A stretch of 64,000 bases of DNA from Cornus controversa (lineage: Eukaryota > Streptophyta > Magnoliopsida > Cornales > Cornaceae): assembly GCA_026545225.1 (NCBI GenBank), contig CM048845.1, positions 101,862,033 through 101,926,032 on the forward strand, read 5' to 3'. Numbering within the stretch: position 1 is the stretch's first letter; every line of letters begins with the position of its first letter. The notes beneath the pieces are model-generated. The model was not told where the DNA came from. It saw only the letters and a program-made list of their open reading frames with translations, and did no database searches. Position numbers and translations under genes: made by a program. This document shows positions 35,994 to 48,068 of this stretch, piece by piece.

Positions 35994-38380
35994 TGCCTTT
36001 CGCCCCCGATCAGTGATTGAGAGAAAGAAGAGAGAGACTGTTAATTTGTGTGCGTGCGTTTTTGTGGTTGGAACTTTGGATGGCTGTCTATTTGGTTGGC
36101 TCTCTTTTGAAGGATGTGTGATTAGAGAGAAAGAGAGAGACTGTGTGTGGTGTTTAAGTAAAATTTCGGAATATTTTGCCGTCTTTTAAAGGTACTGTTA
36201 GCACTTCACTTTGTACACTCTCAGAATCTCATTCCAAAGAAAAAAACACATGGAAAAAATTAGTGGGAAGGTATTGTTTGGCATTGCATTTTTCTTGTTT
36301 ACTGCTGCTAATATTTTTGTGGGTTTTGAATTGCTTTCCGTTTTGTAGATGCCTTTTTTAGTAAATTTAAATTTTGTGATTTAGAACACACTGTTTAGTA
36401 TCTACCTTTTGCCAGAGTATTTGCTGGCTTGGCAACTGGGCGAATATGGGGCGGGTATGTCAAAATCCTACCCCGCTCTATTAAAGAAATACAAAATTCA
36501 TCTCCCGTTAAGAATTCTAACTGGTTTGTGGTAAGCATACCACCATCGCCCCATTTAGAGAAAGAGAGGAATAACAAATCCTTAAAATCATTTGTTTTAT
36601 TTGCTTTGAATTTGATGTTTGGACTAAATGTACCCAAACGGTGATACAACACTCCTACAGTCAAAACTTCAATATATAAGACCAAAGAAAATAACACAAA
36701 CATACATACATATGTAGGTGGAGATAGAAATGATTTTGGTCTTCAAGAATTTTTTTTTATTATAGATCTATTATGTACACAAAAGAGAATTCTCTTTTAG
36801 CCATAAGATAAAGAGAGGAATAGAGCAGAACAAGGTAACCTAGTGGTTGTCGTATATCTAGTATACTATATTTATATAAGTAATATAATAATAAAAGAAA
36901 TGGCACATTTCATACAATTATGTCATTATATATATATATATATATAGATATATGTGTATGTATGTATATAATTGGGGCAGGGCGGATACTAGACGGGTTT
37001 TCTTAAAAAAAATCATACCCGCCCCTACTCCTATTAGGGGTGGACCAAATCCCCTCCATTAGGGGCAGAGCCAGACAGGAACCCGTCGGGGCAGAGGAAA
37101 TTGCCACCCCTTGGCTTCTTCTCTGTGTATCTTTATATGTTCTCTCTTTTTCATTTTCTTTTTTTGTCCTTGATCTCATGCTTTCTAATAATAATATATT
37201 ATTGTATTTGAAGGATGGTATAAATTTTTTAGTTCAGCTTGGTCCATAGATGTCCTTCATTCCCATCTTGCACATATATTGCCGTCCGGTAACCCAAAAC
37301 GTTTTATATTTCCGTTTTCATCTGAAATAGAAATAACATTTTTGTTATGTTATATGTTCAATAGTGATTGAAATATAACTGGTAACGTTAAATTCGTCGC
37401 ATAAATTTCAGAAACAAAAACATGAAAACATGTTTGATAACCTCAATGTGTTGCAAGAATTTTGAAAGCAAAACACTGAAATATATTTGGTAACTTCAAG
37501 TGTTGTCAAAAAAATTGGTAGCAAAAATAAAAACAATTTTGGTAATGATTGTTTTTAATTTGTTTTTTATTTTATAATTTATTTTTCTATTTAATTAATC
37601 AGATTAAAACTCATCAATATCTAATGGCTTTTAAACAACTTGTACACTTTAAATTTTTTTCCTTACTCAAATTTAAAATTCTGTCTTTTTTAAGGCCATT
37701 TTTTGGACTAATATTGCTTCAATTTTATTTTTGTCAATAATTACTTTACATAAAATCTTCTGTGAACAACTAATGAAAATTAATAATTTGGAAAGTTATA
37801 AGTGCCTAAAACTATGTGGATATAAGGATGAAAAATTATTCAAATCATTTTTAACAAGAATAAAGTTAATTTTACCTGAGGAATTTCTAAACAAAGAATT
37901 CCCATCTTAAGTCATTCTTACAACTAATTTTACCTAAACCATTTTCTAATTGTTTGAATAAAGAGTTTAATGACAAGTGATCAAAATGGCTCTTGCAAAC
38001 ACAAATTTGCCATCTTCCTGTGCACATTGCAAAGCCACTCTATCTAGAAGATCTACCTTTTCTACAATTCAATTCTTGCATATCCTATAATTTCATTCAT
38101 TTCCCACCATGCATTTATAAGAAAATTGAAATTTCACAAAATAAACCTTATAACAAGGAGAAGTACAGCATACAAGCCTGAATAGCCAAACCTTTAAAAA
38201 ATATGAACATTACACAAGAGCTTGAAAAACCAAATTGAACAATTTCCCTTTAAAAACCTTAACATTATAATGTTATAAATTCGAATATTAAAAGGGTTAT
38301 AAAATATACAAAGCTGAATATTACAATGTTTAAAAAATATATACAAAGCTAAATATAGCCTTTACTGTATATTACAAGGC
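35994..38380. other. CAS upstream region and intergenic spacer
   Basis: GAGA-rich (+ strand) tracts at 36018-36033 and 36126-36141 are probably CT-rich leader or promoter sequence of CAS. Between about 36400 and 37100, GC-richer phrases (GGGGCGGGTATG, CATACCCGCCCC, TACCCCGC, ATTAGGGG) recur in both orientations. They probably mark one or two decayed hAT-type MITEs. A (TA)n run lies at 36928-36946. From 37300 to 38380 I see nothing beyond AT-rich sequence. Confidence 0.45.
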
Positions 38381-38600
38381 AAAATATAAACAATGCTAAG
38401 TACAAAGTTCATGAAATAGTCTGAACACAAGTCTAAATATTACTGCATGGTCTTCTTGGACAATACACAACTCCTAAAATTACAAAGCTCATAAAAAATG
38501 CTTTGTATATACAAGTCTAAACACAATTAAGGTCTTCTTAGACAATACACAACTCCAAGTCCGAACACAAGGCTAAGAAGTACAAAGCTCATGCATAAAC
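38380..38600. repeat. Degenerate tandem duplication
   Basis: The phrase GGTCTTCTTGGACAATACAC, then AACTCC, recurs about 80-90 bases later as GGTCTTCTTAGACAATACAC. Flanking ACAAGTCTAAA and TACAAAGCTCAT pieces also repeat. Confidence 0.6.
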
Positions 38601-38800
38601 CAAATCTGAACAACAACAGTCACTACAAGTTGAATAGTGAAGAGCAAATCTGAGCAGCAAAAATTATAGCAAACAATACAAATCTCCTCCAAGCATTCAC
38701 CCCAAACCCATGGGTCCACCACAAACACGTCTATCTTCTTCTTCCTTAGTATCACCATGATCAGCCACACCAAATCCATTCCTCCCGTATACCATTAAAC

Positions 38801-39060
38801 CATGCACTGTCCAAAGCCCACTGCTAGACACATTTCAAACCAACACCATAGTCCCACATCACCACAACCAGCCAACCCACTTCAGCTTCACCTCACCATG
38901 TAATAAACACCATGTCTCCACCATGCACTGTCCAAAGCCCACTGCCAGACCCACTTCAAACCAATTATAGTCCCACGTCACCATAACCATCCAACCCACT
39001 TTAATTCCACCTCATCATGTCATCAGCACCATGTCTCCACCATGCACTACCCAATAACAC
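38801..39060. repeat. Tandem repeat of about 120 bp (two and a part copies)
   Basis: CATGCACTGTCCAAAGCCCA at 38801 recurs at 38922 and, in changed form, at 39041. The intervening CACCTCA-CATGT and CACCATGTCTCCACCATGCA strings also repeat, with spacing 121 and 119. Confidence 0.75.
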
Positions 39061-39175
39061 ATCTTCATCATCATCCACCATCAGAAAGTTGGAGAAGAAA
39101 TAAACAAGAGAAAAGAAAAAGTGTCAGCCAAAAGAGGATACAGAAAGAAAACAATCAATTCAATGTGTGTCTGTG

Positions 39176-39530
39176 CATATGTGTGTCAACAATTTATCAC
39201 AAGGTGCATCTGTGCATATGTGTGTCAACAATTAACTCAATATGTGCCTGTGCATATGTGTGTCAATAATTTACCACAAGGTGCGTCTGTACATATGTGT
39301 GTCAACAATCAAGTCAATGTGCACCTTTGCATATGTGTGTCAACAATTTACCACAAGGTGTGCATGTGTATATGTGTGTCAATAATCAATTCAATATGCG
39401 CCTATGCATATGTGTGTCAACAATTTACCACAAGGTGCGCCTGTCCATATGTGTGTTAAGAATCAATTCAATGTGCGCCTTTGCATATGTGTGCCAACAA
39501 TTTACAACAAAGTACGCCTGTGTCAACAAT
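39176..39530. repeat. Minisatellite with alternating 39- and 38-bp units
   Basis: Nine copies of a CATATGTGTGTCAACAAT core start at 39176, 39215, 39253, 39292, 39330, 39369, 39407, 39446 and 39484. Spacings alternate 39, 38, 39, 38, so the true period is a 77-bp dimer. One half-unit continues TTTACCACAAGGTGCG and the other TCAATTCAATGTGCG. Open frames rich in Tyr-Val-Cys-Gln across it are products of the repeat, not genes. Confidence 0.9.
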
Positions 39531-39779
39531 CAATACAAGGATTAACTCATACTCATAAATCAGAGGTGACTCAATTTGTGGTTGAAATTTCAATACCCAA
39601 GTCGTGACCTAACTCAGTGTAATCCCACCAAACTAAGCAAAAGCATCACCAATAAAAAAATAAAAGAAAAATACTTGAGATTAGAAGAGTAAAGTGATAA
39701 TAAAAATGCAACAAAATCACTATCCAAACTCAAGAGTAATAGTCATCCTCAGCAAAATCAACCACATATAAAAAAGAAA

Positions 39780-40085
39780 ATATACATTTTTTTTAGACTT
39801 CATTGGTATCCATATCAATGTGCGTAGATTCTCCCACATTCAGAGCAAGTGCATTCAAACATAGAATTTATGTGAGAATATTCAGATTAGGTATAAGGCT
39901 TTTGAAATGAGAAGCCAAAGTAAATTATACATTTTTTCAGACTTCATTGTTATCCATATCAATGTGTGTAGATTCTTCCACATGCAGAGCAAATGCATTC
40001 AAACACAAAAATATATGTGAGAATATTTAGATTACGTATAAAGCTTTTGAAATGAGAAGCCAAAGTAAAATATACCTTTTTCAGA
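39780..40085. repeat. Direct tandem duplication of about 147 bp
   Basis: The block beginning AAATATACATTTTTTTTAGA and containing CTTCATTGGTATCCATATCA, ATTCAAACA and GAAATGAGAAGCCAAAGTAA occurs at about 39778 and again at about 39925. A third, short start lies at about 40069. Confidence 0.8.
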
Positions 40086-40314
40086 GTTCATTAGAGTCTC
40101 CAAATCTCAAAGTTTAAACAATGCATAAGTAATGGAATTGAATCACTGCCACTTTCTCATTCCTCAATCTCAAAGTGGTCACATATGACATAGGGACAGT
40201 TATACAAACAATTATATTTCATACCATACAACAAAATAATAATAAAATAGTCAACAAGTCCATAAACTAGCATATAATACAAGTAACAGAGTTTTAATCT
40301 AAATATTACAAACA

Positions 40315-40740
40315 TCATTTCTCAAGAACAACAATGAGCAAGAAGAACATAATAACGATCATGAATATTATACTGATAGCAGGACAACCACAACCAGCAA
40401 TTAGAAAGAACTTGTGTCTAGTTTGTTCAGCTTTTATCACTGCAATGACATTCTCCAAGTCATCATCCACATTACCCTCAATATGTGTACCTTCGTGCAA
40501 GACATCCAACCATAGCAAGACATTAACGTGTGACTACAAAATTTACACATTTATCACTATGAATAGAAAGCTTATATATGGTATACTATAATAATATACC
40601 ACATATCATTACGCTAAATACCTGTCATGCTGGGCATCTATAGAAGTAGTGCCCATAATTTTTGGTAGTCCTTGCCATGAAAAGATTCATGGGACCTCTC
40701 CCACAAGCACATGGTGATCCCTCACCATCTACTTTAAACA
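40315..40740 (-). pseudogene. GRF-type zinc-finger protein remnant
   Basis: The upper exon (about 40738-40622) encodes GSPCACGRGPMNLFMARTT and then NYGHYFYRCPA. This matches the GRF zinc-finger pattern (Cys-x-Cys-Gly, then an aromatic-rich Tyr-x-Cys-Pro end) seen in plant nucleases and small GRF proteins. A TGA interrupts the frame just before a plausible donor GTATTT. The lower part (40518-40315) gives LWLDVLHEGTHIEGNVDDDL, a helical stretch and a hydrophobic C-terminus (IIFMIVIMFFLLIVVL), the usual GRF plus membrane-anchor layout. It sits directly beside a transposase remnant and may have been carried by it. If the TGA is a sequencing error it could be a live gene. Confidence 0.55.
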
Positions 40741-40899
40741 TTACTACATATGCATGTCATATAGTTACAAGTACTAATAAGAGTTATGAAAATTAGTTAG
40801 TTATTACAAGTACTAATAAGTTATTAGTTACTACAGTCATCCAACAAGTTAAAAATAATAGTCATCCATGAAGTTATGATGGTCCGCTCACATTTTGCC

Positions 40900-41715
40900 A
40901 AATACTGTCAGCAATTGTATCACGAACGTGATCCATTTGTCGTACTTTACTCTGCGTTATGGTGACCCCTAAAGTACGTTCAGTTTCAAGTTAACTTCTA
41001 GCATCCGAACTTGATTCAAGGGTACCATGTCCTGGGGTTCAAATTGCTGAAAAATGTTATCAGTACGACCTTCCATTTTAAGAAAATTATGTAGCGTGCA
41101 ACAAGTAATGACAACGATTCTTTGAGCACACATGCTTATAGGAGGCATCTCTCTTAGAATTACAAATCAACCATTTAACATACCAAAACACCACTCTATT
41201 ACATTTCTCAAAGATGAATGTCTATAGTTAAAAACTTCTTCCTGACCCCTAGGTGCCCTCCTACTCCTATGGTATTCTTGCATGTAATATCGTTGACCAT
41301 GATATAGAGCCAAGAAGCCTGGCTGGTTAGCATAACCAGAATCAACCAAGTAAAACTTATCTATAAATATATATTCTGTTATTAGCATTGGTATAATTAT
41401 GCAACTAATTTTAGTAAAATACATATAATGTCATAATATTATCCTAATAATAAGTACCTATAGGTGCTCGTGGGAATCAAAGTGTAGGATTGCTATAACA
41501 TTCATTTAAAATTCTTGAATCATTGGCTGACCCTTCCCACCCCGTTAGGATATATGTAAATCGCATATCAAAGGAACACACACACATAATATTTTGAGTT
41601 GTATCTTGTTTTTTACTACGATATAGAATTTGCATATCAGCTAACACATGTGCATGTATATGGGTTTCATCAATCGCTCCAACACAATTTTATAAAGACA
41701 GATGAAGACCTGTTA
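40900..41715 (-). pseudogene. PIF/Harbinger transposase (DDE) pseudogene
   Basis: Read from 41715 downward, the frame gives CVGAIDETHIHAHV, TQNIMCVCSFDMRFTYI, GWEGSANDSRILNEC, then after a probable intron (about 41458-41381) FYLVDSGYANQPGFLALYHG, RGQEEVFNYRHSSLRNVIEW and CCTLHNF. These are the diagnostic blocks of the plant Harbinger DDE endonuclease (ALP1-like). Catalytic residues are visible as Asp of GAID, Asp of ANDSR and Glu of RNVIE. In-frame stops after NPTL and after FGMLNG show that it is dead. The N-terminal helix-turn-helix part and terminal repeats were not found. Confidence 0.85.
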
Positions 41716-43035
41716 GATTAGTGAAAATAATAAGGATCTAAAGAATCTGTAAATTATAGTCAACTAACCTGAAAGAATGGATAGAACTTAGGATTGAATC
41801 AAGGTTAGGGACGTACTGCGCGGGAAATGGAAAAATCGAGATATTATTCCTGAACACCTCGTGGATGAGACTGATTTTACAGATGACCCACGTGCACAAT
41901 GGTCAGTGGCGGCATTGTGAAGCCGTTGTCTTCTTGGGCTTTTAACTCCAATAGCAAACATTGCTTACCCTTGACTTGTCAAAGTGTTCTACATTAACCT
42001 TACTTATGATACAATGCTACTGTCAAGAGGATACATGCACTTTAAAATACTATAATCCATCTTCGATACGTGTAGATTCCCTACCTACCTACTTACCTAA
42101 TTAACTGAGTGTAGCTAATTTACCATCTCTTAGCATTGATTATGCAAATCTAGCTATGTATGTTATAGTGAAAACTAGTATCAAGCCATCACGTGTAGTC
42201 CTTGTGAAAATACAAGTATTTAAAGATCATGTGAGAAAAGTAAACATTCTAAGACAAGAAAGATAAATTACTCACATGAACATGAAGAATTTGTAAACTT
42301 ATATTACTCATAAGGCTAAAGGCAAGGTACATATACACAAAAATACATAAAAATTCTCAATTCACTAAATTTAGAACATATTTACAAGACTAGGGTTTGT
42401 CAAAACCCTAGAGAAGGATTAGTTGATCATGGTGGGCTGAAAGCACTCCATAGACAGAGATGATCACATGTTCAAAATAATTTTGAAGGCCTTACAAAAC
42501 TTTCTTTAAAGCTTTTCCTCTCTAGAACTTCACTTTCTCTCTCTAGAATTATGATATATCTATCTATTACATAAATCCTAGCTATATATCTGATTTGAGG
42601 CTCAAAATATTACAAAATTTTTGTTTAAGGCTTCATCCAAGCAAAATTGGACAAGTGGCAAGTGAAGGAAATATCTTAAAAAAAATATCTTCTGCAGGAT
42701 TAGGCGATGCATCAAAGTAGGAGCTTCGATGCATCGAAGCTTTGACTTTGATGCATCGATCTTTCCTTCTTCTGCAGATCTTTAACTCTTCAGCTTCTCG
42801 ACTCCAGTCTTGACACGCCATTCACTGTTCCTTGATGTGGACTTTCCATGAAGCATGATAGGACATAAGAATGCGTTCTTGAACTGATAAAGGAGTCGAA
42901 TTACGTCGAATTCTGTGTTTGAACCTAAAATCATCAAAGACATAAAAATAGAGAAAAACTATACAATATGTGTAGTTATGGGTTTAAAATACATAAGTAA
43001 GAGCGCGAGAATGTCTAACATTCAACGCTTATCAA
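41716..43035. other. Unclassified repeat-like spacer
   Basis: No gene supported. At 42700-42775 the string GATGCATCGA and its variants occur several times, including a short perfect palindrome (GCTTCGATGCATCGAAGC). This may be part of an LTR or other old transposon. Confidence 0.35.
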
Positions 43036-43039
43036 TATA

Positions 43040-43641
43040 CTAAGTATGAGAAATACGAGTTTTGGCTATCAGAAGTGAAGTTTCTCAGACATGTAGTTTC
43101 GGGAGGAGAAGTTTCCATAGATCCTTCTAAGATTGAGACCGTAATGGATTGGGAACATCCGAATAATGTGTTTGAAATTTAAAGCTTCTTGGAGTTAGCC
43201 GGTTATTATCGGAGGTTTGTAGAAGACTTCTCTTAGTTAGCAGCACCCATAACAAGACTCACCTATAAGGGAGTCAAATTTGCATAGAATGAAGCTTATG
43301 AGCTTGCCTTCCGGGAATTGAAAAAGAGATTGCTCTAGTTTTAATGATTCCAGAACGTAGGTTGGGATATATAATATATTGTGATGCTTCACGTGATGGA
43401 TTGAGTTTCGTGTTAATACAAATGGAGAAAGTTGTTGCATATGCGGTCACGATAATTAAAGACTCACGAGCAAAACTATCCGACTCATGATTTGGAATTG
43501 GTGGTGATCATCTTTGCATTGAAGAGGTGGAGACACTACTTGTACGGGAAGAAATTTGAAATCTTCTCCGATCACAAGAGTCTCAAATATCTCTTCTCTC
43601 AAAAGAAATTGAACTCCAGGCAACAGAGATGAGTAGAGTAC
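43040..43641 (+). pseudogene. Ty3/gypsy pol remnant (end of RT and RNase H)
   Basis: Translated pieces match the end of gypsy reverse transcriptase and its RNase H: YEFWLSEVKFLRHVVSGG, SFLELAGYYRRFVEDFS, IIYCDASRDGLSFVL, then in another frame [20 protein letters not shown] and [20 protein letters not shown]. Several in-frame stops and at least one frameshift are present. The fragment begins abruptly and ends exactly where an LTR starts, so a later element probably inserted here. The motif wording (HVVS, GLAGYYRRFV) is chromovirus-like, different from the adjoining Athila-like gag. Confidence 0.85.
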
Positions 43642-44888
43642 TGATAAGTGCACAAAACTTGCTATTTTATATCCTAAAATAAGTTTTTAATTCATCTTTT
43701 ATTTTATTTAAAGGTTTTTATCTTTGCATTTTATGTTTTATAGGGGTTGATTTCCAAAGAAGAAGAAAAGCAGCAAAAGAGGGCTAAAAAGGATATATAA
43801 AGCCAAAGATGAACATAAGAAGAATTGTAGGAGAGATGGTATTCTGTGCAATCTACTTCACAAGAGGTCTCAAGTTCAAAACTTTGCCAAATATTTTGTA
43901 CACGGCCACATCTGCAGTCCAGAATTGAAATTAAAGATATGGAAATCAAATTTTAGATATTCAAATTCAAAATTTTGTATTTTGAATTTTTGTTTTTGAA
44001 TTTTGAATTTTGAATTTCAAATTTGTATTTTGAATTTTGTATTTTAAATTTTTCCCACCTAAACCATTCCCCTCTAACTCTATAAATAGGGGGTCTTAGG
44101 GGATGGTGAAGAGAGTTAGAAATTGTAGAGAAATTATAGAAAAAAATAGTGTATTTATTTTATTGATTCAATGATGAGTAGTAGTTTCATTTATATTTGT
44201 TTGTTTTTTATTAATATGCAAGCGTAAACATCCTTCTCAAGGGAGTGATGAAGCCACCATGGCTGAAGTATAGGTAAGTTGTTTTATTTTCTTGTCTACT
44301 TTTTCCTCCCAAGAGCATTCTTCTACTCTTCTATTCTGGATTTTATTTTCTAAAAGTAGAGTAAGGATTCTTCGTGTTTGCCAAATAATGGTAATTCGAA
44401 GAATGCCTACCTCTGTTTACCTAGCCAATGTGCATCAGATTAAGTAAAAGAATGTCTCTCTCATATATAATCAAGTCATTCTTTTTTATTCCATATTTTC
44501 CTTCATCTTTCCAAGTTCTAATTGGATTGGTGAAGTGTATTGGTTATTGGAGGAAAAACTAGATAAGAATATAAAAAAAAACTTTATTTATATGGATCCA
44601 TGGTGGTGAATTCTCTTTTCTTGAGATTTTTTCCATCATTTGATCTAAGACATTTAATATTAGTTTTTATTATTAAATAAAAAATTAGAATTTTATTTTT
44701 TTAAATATTCATTTTTCATCTCAAGAGAATTAGGTTTTGAAGTTTAGACTTGTTATTGATTCTCACTTGAGAGTGGTTCGACCCTGCTTACTACTATACA
44801 GTTTTTAGTAAAGTTTTTGCAGGTTTTATTATTTTTTGTACGAAGTGTAGAAAAGCAACGACAAACATCCATTATTCTACACTCGTCA
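43642..44888 (+). repeat. 5' LTR of the Athila-like element
   Basis: It starts TGATAAGTGCAC and ends CACTCGTCA, so the ends are TG...CA, two bases before the primer site; length is 1247 bp. A TATA box (TATAAATAGG, 44081-44090) marks the likely U3/R transition. A low-complexity AATTTTGAATTTT repeat lies at about 43975-44050. Confidence 0.75.
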
Positions 44889-44890
44889 AA

Positions 44891-44903
44891 TGGCGCCGTT
44901 GCC
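44891..44903 (+). other. Primer-binding site (tRNA-Asp type)
   Basis: TGGCGCCGTTGCC is complementary to the 3' end of plant tRNA-Asp including its CCA. This primer is typical of Athila-type elements. It fixes the right border of the LTR. Confidence 0.8.
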
Positions 44904-46088
44904 AAATCAAGTTTGAGAATTCGAAGCCCAAATATTCAAGATTACAATTTTTTTGGGAGTCCACCCTAACTTTCTTTCCCTCCCTTTTATTTTTATTTAT
45001 TATAGTTTTTGTTTCTTTTATTATTATTATTTTTTCTTCTTAAAAAAAAAAAAAAAGAAAGAAAAAATATAATATTTTTATATATATATTTTTTCCATGA
45101 CAGGTTCTTATGATGCACTTCTTCTATAGATGCCACCATTCGTTGCTCTTCCAAAGGAAATAATAACGTCATCCAGGTAAGTACCTAATTCTTTTACATC
45201 AAATTTTTTTTTTTTTTTTTTCCTTTTTAGATTAAGAAAACATAGTTTTTTTTTAGGTTGATAACTTTAGCATGTGAACTCTAGGATAGAATAACTTAGA
45301 AATCTCCCTAGGGTCACACTTTCTTCAACTTTATTTTATTTTTTATTATTATTATTTTTTTTGTTATTCTTTTTGTTTCAAAAAAAAAAAAAGAAGAAGA
45401 AAGATCACACACTCACTCATTTTTCTTTATTATTTTTATTGCTTATTTTGTTTGTACATTTTTAAATTAGCATTTGCATAAGATACTTAAGGGCAAGCAC
45501 CTCAACAAGATACGGTCGGGATTTCATCACCTGTTTTCGTGGCCCACAAATCATAAAATTCGAGCATTTGTCAAAGTCCAAGCCTAATTTAATTTAAAAT
45601 CAATTAGACATTGGCCATAGGGTGTACACAAAGCTTGTAGGACCCTCTTGGAAAGAGTTAACTCTTGGTAACTCCAGTGAGCACCTTCCAACTTTACAAT
45701 GTTTAGGAAAAGTTCTGTCTAGGGAGTGTGGACGTACCGTCATTAAGCAGGCCACGTGCCTCTCCACAGTTTCCTGGGAACTCTCCTCGTTGTGTTGTTG
45801 GTAGGCCTTAACTGGTAATCTTCTAGTTACTCTGAAAGAGAGTATAAGCTGTCTAATTAGGAGAGAATTAATTTTGGAGACCATCCAATTAATTTTCTAC
45901 AATATTAGATTTAAAAATTCATCACCCTTGAATTTAAGCTCAAGATAAAAGGTCAAATTTTTTGTGTGGTTTGTGTGTTCAATCCTGTGTTTAGCCCATC
46001 TTCTAGGATCTAATTAGTTAGGTTTTTCTTCCCTTAAAAAAAAAAATTAAAAAAAACAAATAAAAAAAAATTAGTTATGTATTAGTTT

Positions 46089-47190
46089 ATGCCCAAGTGG
46101 TTGCGGGTTAACAAACGGTTAGTTCGGTCTTCTAGTGATCTATCAATTCCTGATTTAGAGAAGACTCCTCTCACTCTCTCACTTTCTTCAACCACCACTC
46201 ATAATCCAATGGCTGCACCTCGGACTTTAAATGAGTACTTTGCATCCATCACAGCCAACCCACCTAATTGTATTGTTCTCCCAGAGAACAATGCGGCCCA
46301 ATTTGAGATTAGGCCCGCTACAATCAATTTGTTACCCAAATTTCATGGGTTTGAAAGTGAGCAACCTTATATCCATTTAAGCAAATTTTTAACAATTTGC
46401 AACACTTTCAAAAATCAGAATTTGGATGCCGAGGGTATCAAATTGCGTCTTTTTCCTTTATCCCTAGAAGATAAGGCTGCCTCATGGCTCAACTCCATTC
46501 CTCCAAATTCAATTGAATCATGGGATGCACTTGCAAAGAAGTTTATGAACAAATTTTATCCTATGCAAAAGACCGAGTCAATGAGAGATGCCATAAGCAC
46601 TTTTAGAGGGAAAAATGAGGAACAATTCCACCACACTTGGGAGCGTTTTCATGATTTGCTTCTCAAATGCCCACACCATGGCTTTGATAAAGCACAGTTA
46701 GTTCAATTTTTCTATAAGGGGCTTTCACCTATGAATCGAACCATGCTCAAGTCTATGCACCAAGGTAAGTTCAAAAACCAAACCCCTGATCAAGCCTATC
46801 AATTTTTAGAAGAACTAGCTGAGAATGCCCAAAATTGGAATTGGAATAATTGTGATGATGAATTTTCTAGGAATGACCAATCCCATAGAAAATCTGGTAT
46901 GTATGAGATCAAGCCTGAAAATGAACTCAAATCTGTGATGCAAAGTCTAGCCGATGGTGTGAAAGACTTGAGTCGAAAGTTCGATGCTTTTACACTCATG
47001 TCCACAAGTGCACAATGCAATATGTGTTCTAGTTCATCCCATCCCACTGATGCGTGTCCGGTCTATTGTACATCTGAACCTTCGGATGCACAAGTGTGTG
47101 CTTTTAATACCTATAAAAGACCGACAGCTAATACCTTCAGCCAGACTTACCATCCTGATACTCGAAATCATCCTAACTTTTCATACCGAC
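46089..47190 (+). pseudogene. Gag of the Athila-like element (truncated)
   Basis: An open frame of about 367 recognisable residues (the frame continues to 47255 with unrelated sequence). It contains the retrotransposon gag domain: IRPATINLLPKFHGFE, then IKLRLFPLSLEDKAASWLNS, FMNKFYPMQKTESMRDAI and LLLKCPHHGFDKAQLVQFFY. A zinc knuckle CNMCSSSSHPTDACP fits C-x2-C-x4-H-x4-C. The tail YHPDTRNHPNFSYR matches the usual gag end of this lineage, after which homology is lost. Gag would coat element RNA in cytoplasmic particles. The frame is intact but protease and polymerase are missing. Confidence 0.88.
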
Positions 47191-48068
47191 AAATATATAG
47201 TCATATATATTGCAATTGTTTGTTACCAATTTATTTATTTATAGAACTGATGTAGCCATAAAACGGAAGGATGAGATTGTTAAGTATCTTCCCAATGGTT
47301 GAATCACCTTAGTATGTTTTTGAGTTTATATATTGAAACAAAATTTATAATATAATTTGATTTTATAATTTATGTACTGATATGTACTTTATTTTTTATA
47401 TGATCTTCAGAGAAATTTTTAGGAGTAGAGAAACTTATATGATATAAGTTAAATGGATTAAAAATTTTATTAAACAAGTCGTGTCACTAAAGGACATGTT
47501 AATTAAACGGGTTTCACGGGTCAACACGAGTAACACGTTTAATAAACGGGTTGGGTTTGTGTTGAGAGTCTCTGACACGATTATTAAATGGATTGGGTTA
47601 TGGTTGAGCTGTTTAGTATAATCCTTATAGATTGACACGACAAGAACTCGACACCGAAACGAGTACCAAATATTGGAAGAATAAATTTAGAAATTTAAAA
47701 AAAATGAAAGTTTTTAGTGAAATTTTAACGAAATTTCCATCAACAAAGTCTAGAATCTAACGAAGATTTCAACATCTAAATTGCATGATCATAACTGTTG
47801 GTTATATGATCAAGCAAGGTGGCTTAGGGATTTATGAAAGGGCTTAAGGTGGGGAGCATATTCTAAGAGTGCCAAACTTTGGAATAACACATTTATTAAC
47901 CATCTCTTGTTCTTTTTTATTTCTATCTCTGTTACATGCGTTCTATATTTCTCCTTTCAAAACTGGTAATATCGTGACAAAGTTTAATAACTACCAGCTT
48001 GAAAGAGCAAATTTGATACTAAAATTCATAAAAGAATTCTGCATATTCAAAACCTTATAAAATTAAAA
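47191..48068. other. Spacer with a decayed MITE-like stretch
   Basis: No gene seen. About 47460-47670 carries repeated AACGGGTT, ACACGA and GGGTT phrases in both orientations (for example AAACGGGTTTCACGGGTCAA). This is typical of a decayed hAT-type MITE, but the ends were not found. Confidence 0.4.

Larger units (their letters stand above)
43642..47190 (+). mobile_element. Athila-like Ty3/gypsy retrotransposon, 3'-truncated
   Basis: The element runs LTR (43642-44888), primer-binding site (44891-44903), leader, then gag. Homology stops abruptly inside the end of gag near 47190, with no protease, RT, integrase or second LTR downstream. It appears to have inserted into the older pol remnant at 43040-43641. 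Only one target-site flank (AGTAC, 43637-43641) can be seen. Confidence 0.8.

Noticed and set aside
39176..39530. CRISPR-like regular spacing
   Set aside because: The spacers are themselves repeats and the genome is a plant's; this is a minisatellite.
39042..39607. Overlapping + strand frames with repeated YVCQQF-like units
   Set aside because: They are translations of the 39/38-bp minisatellite; the 77-bp dimer is not a multiple of three and several frames stay open together.
45600..45884. 94-codon - strand frame in the Athila-like leader
   Set aside because: It lies in the untranslated leader of a + strand element and has no recognisable domain.
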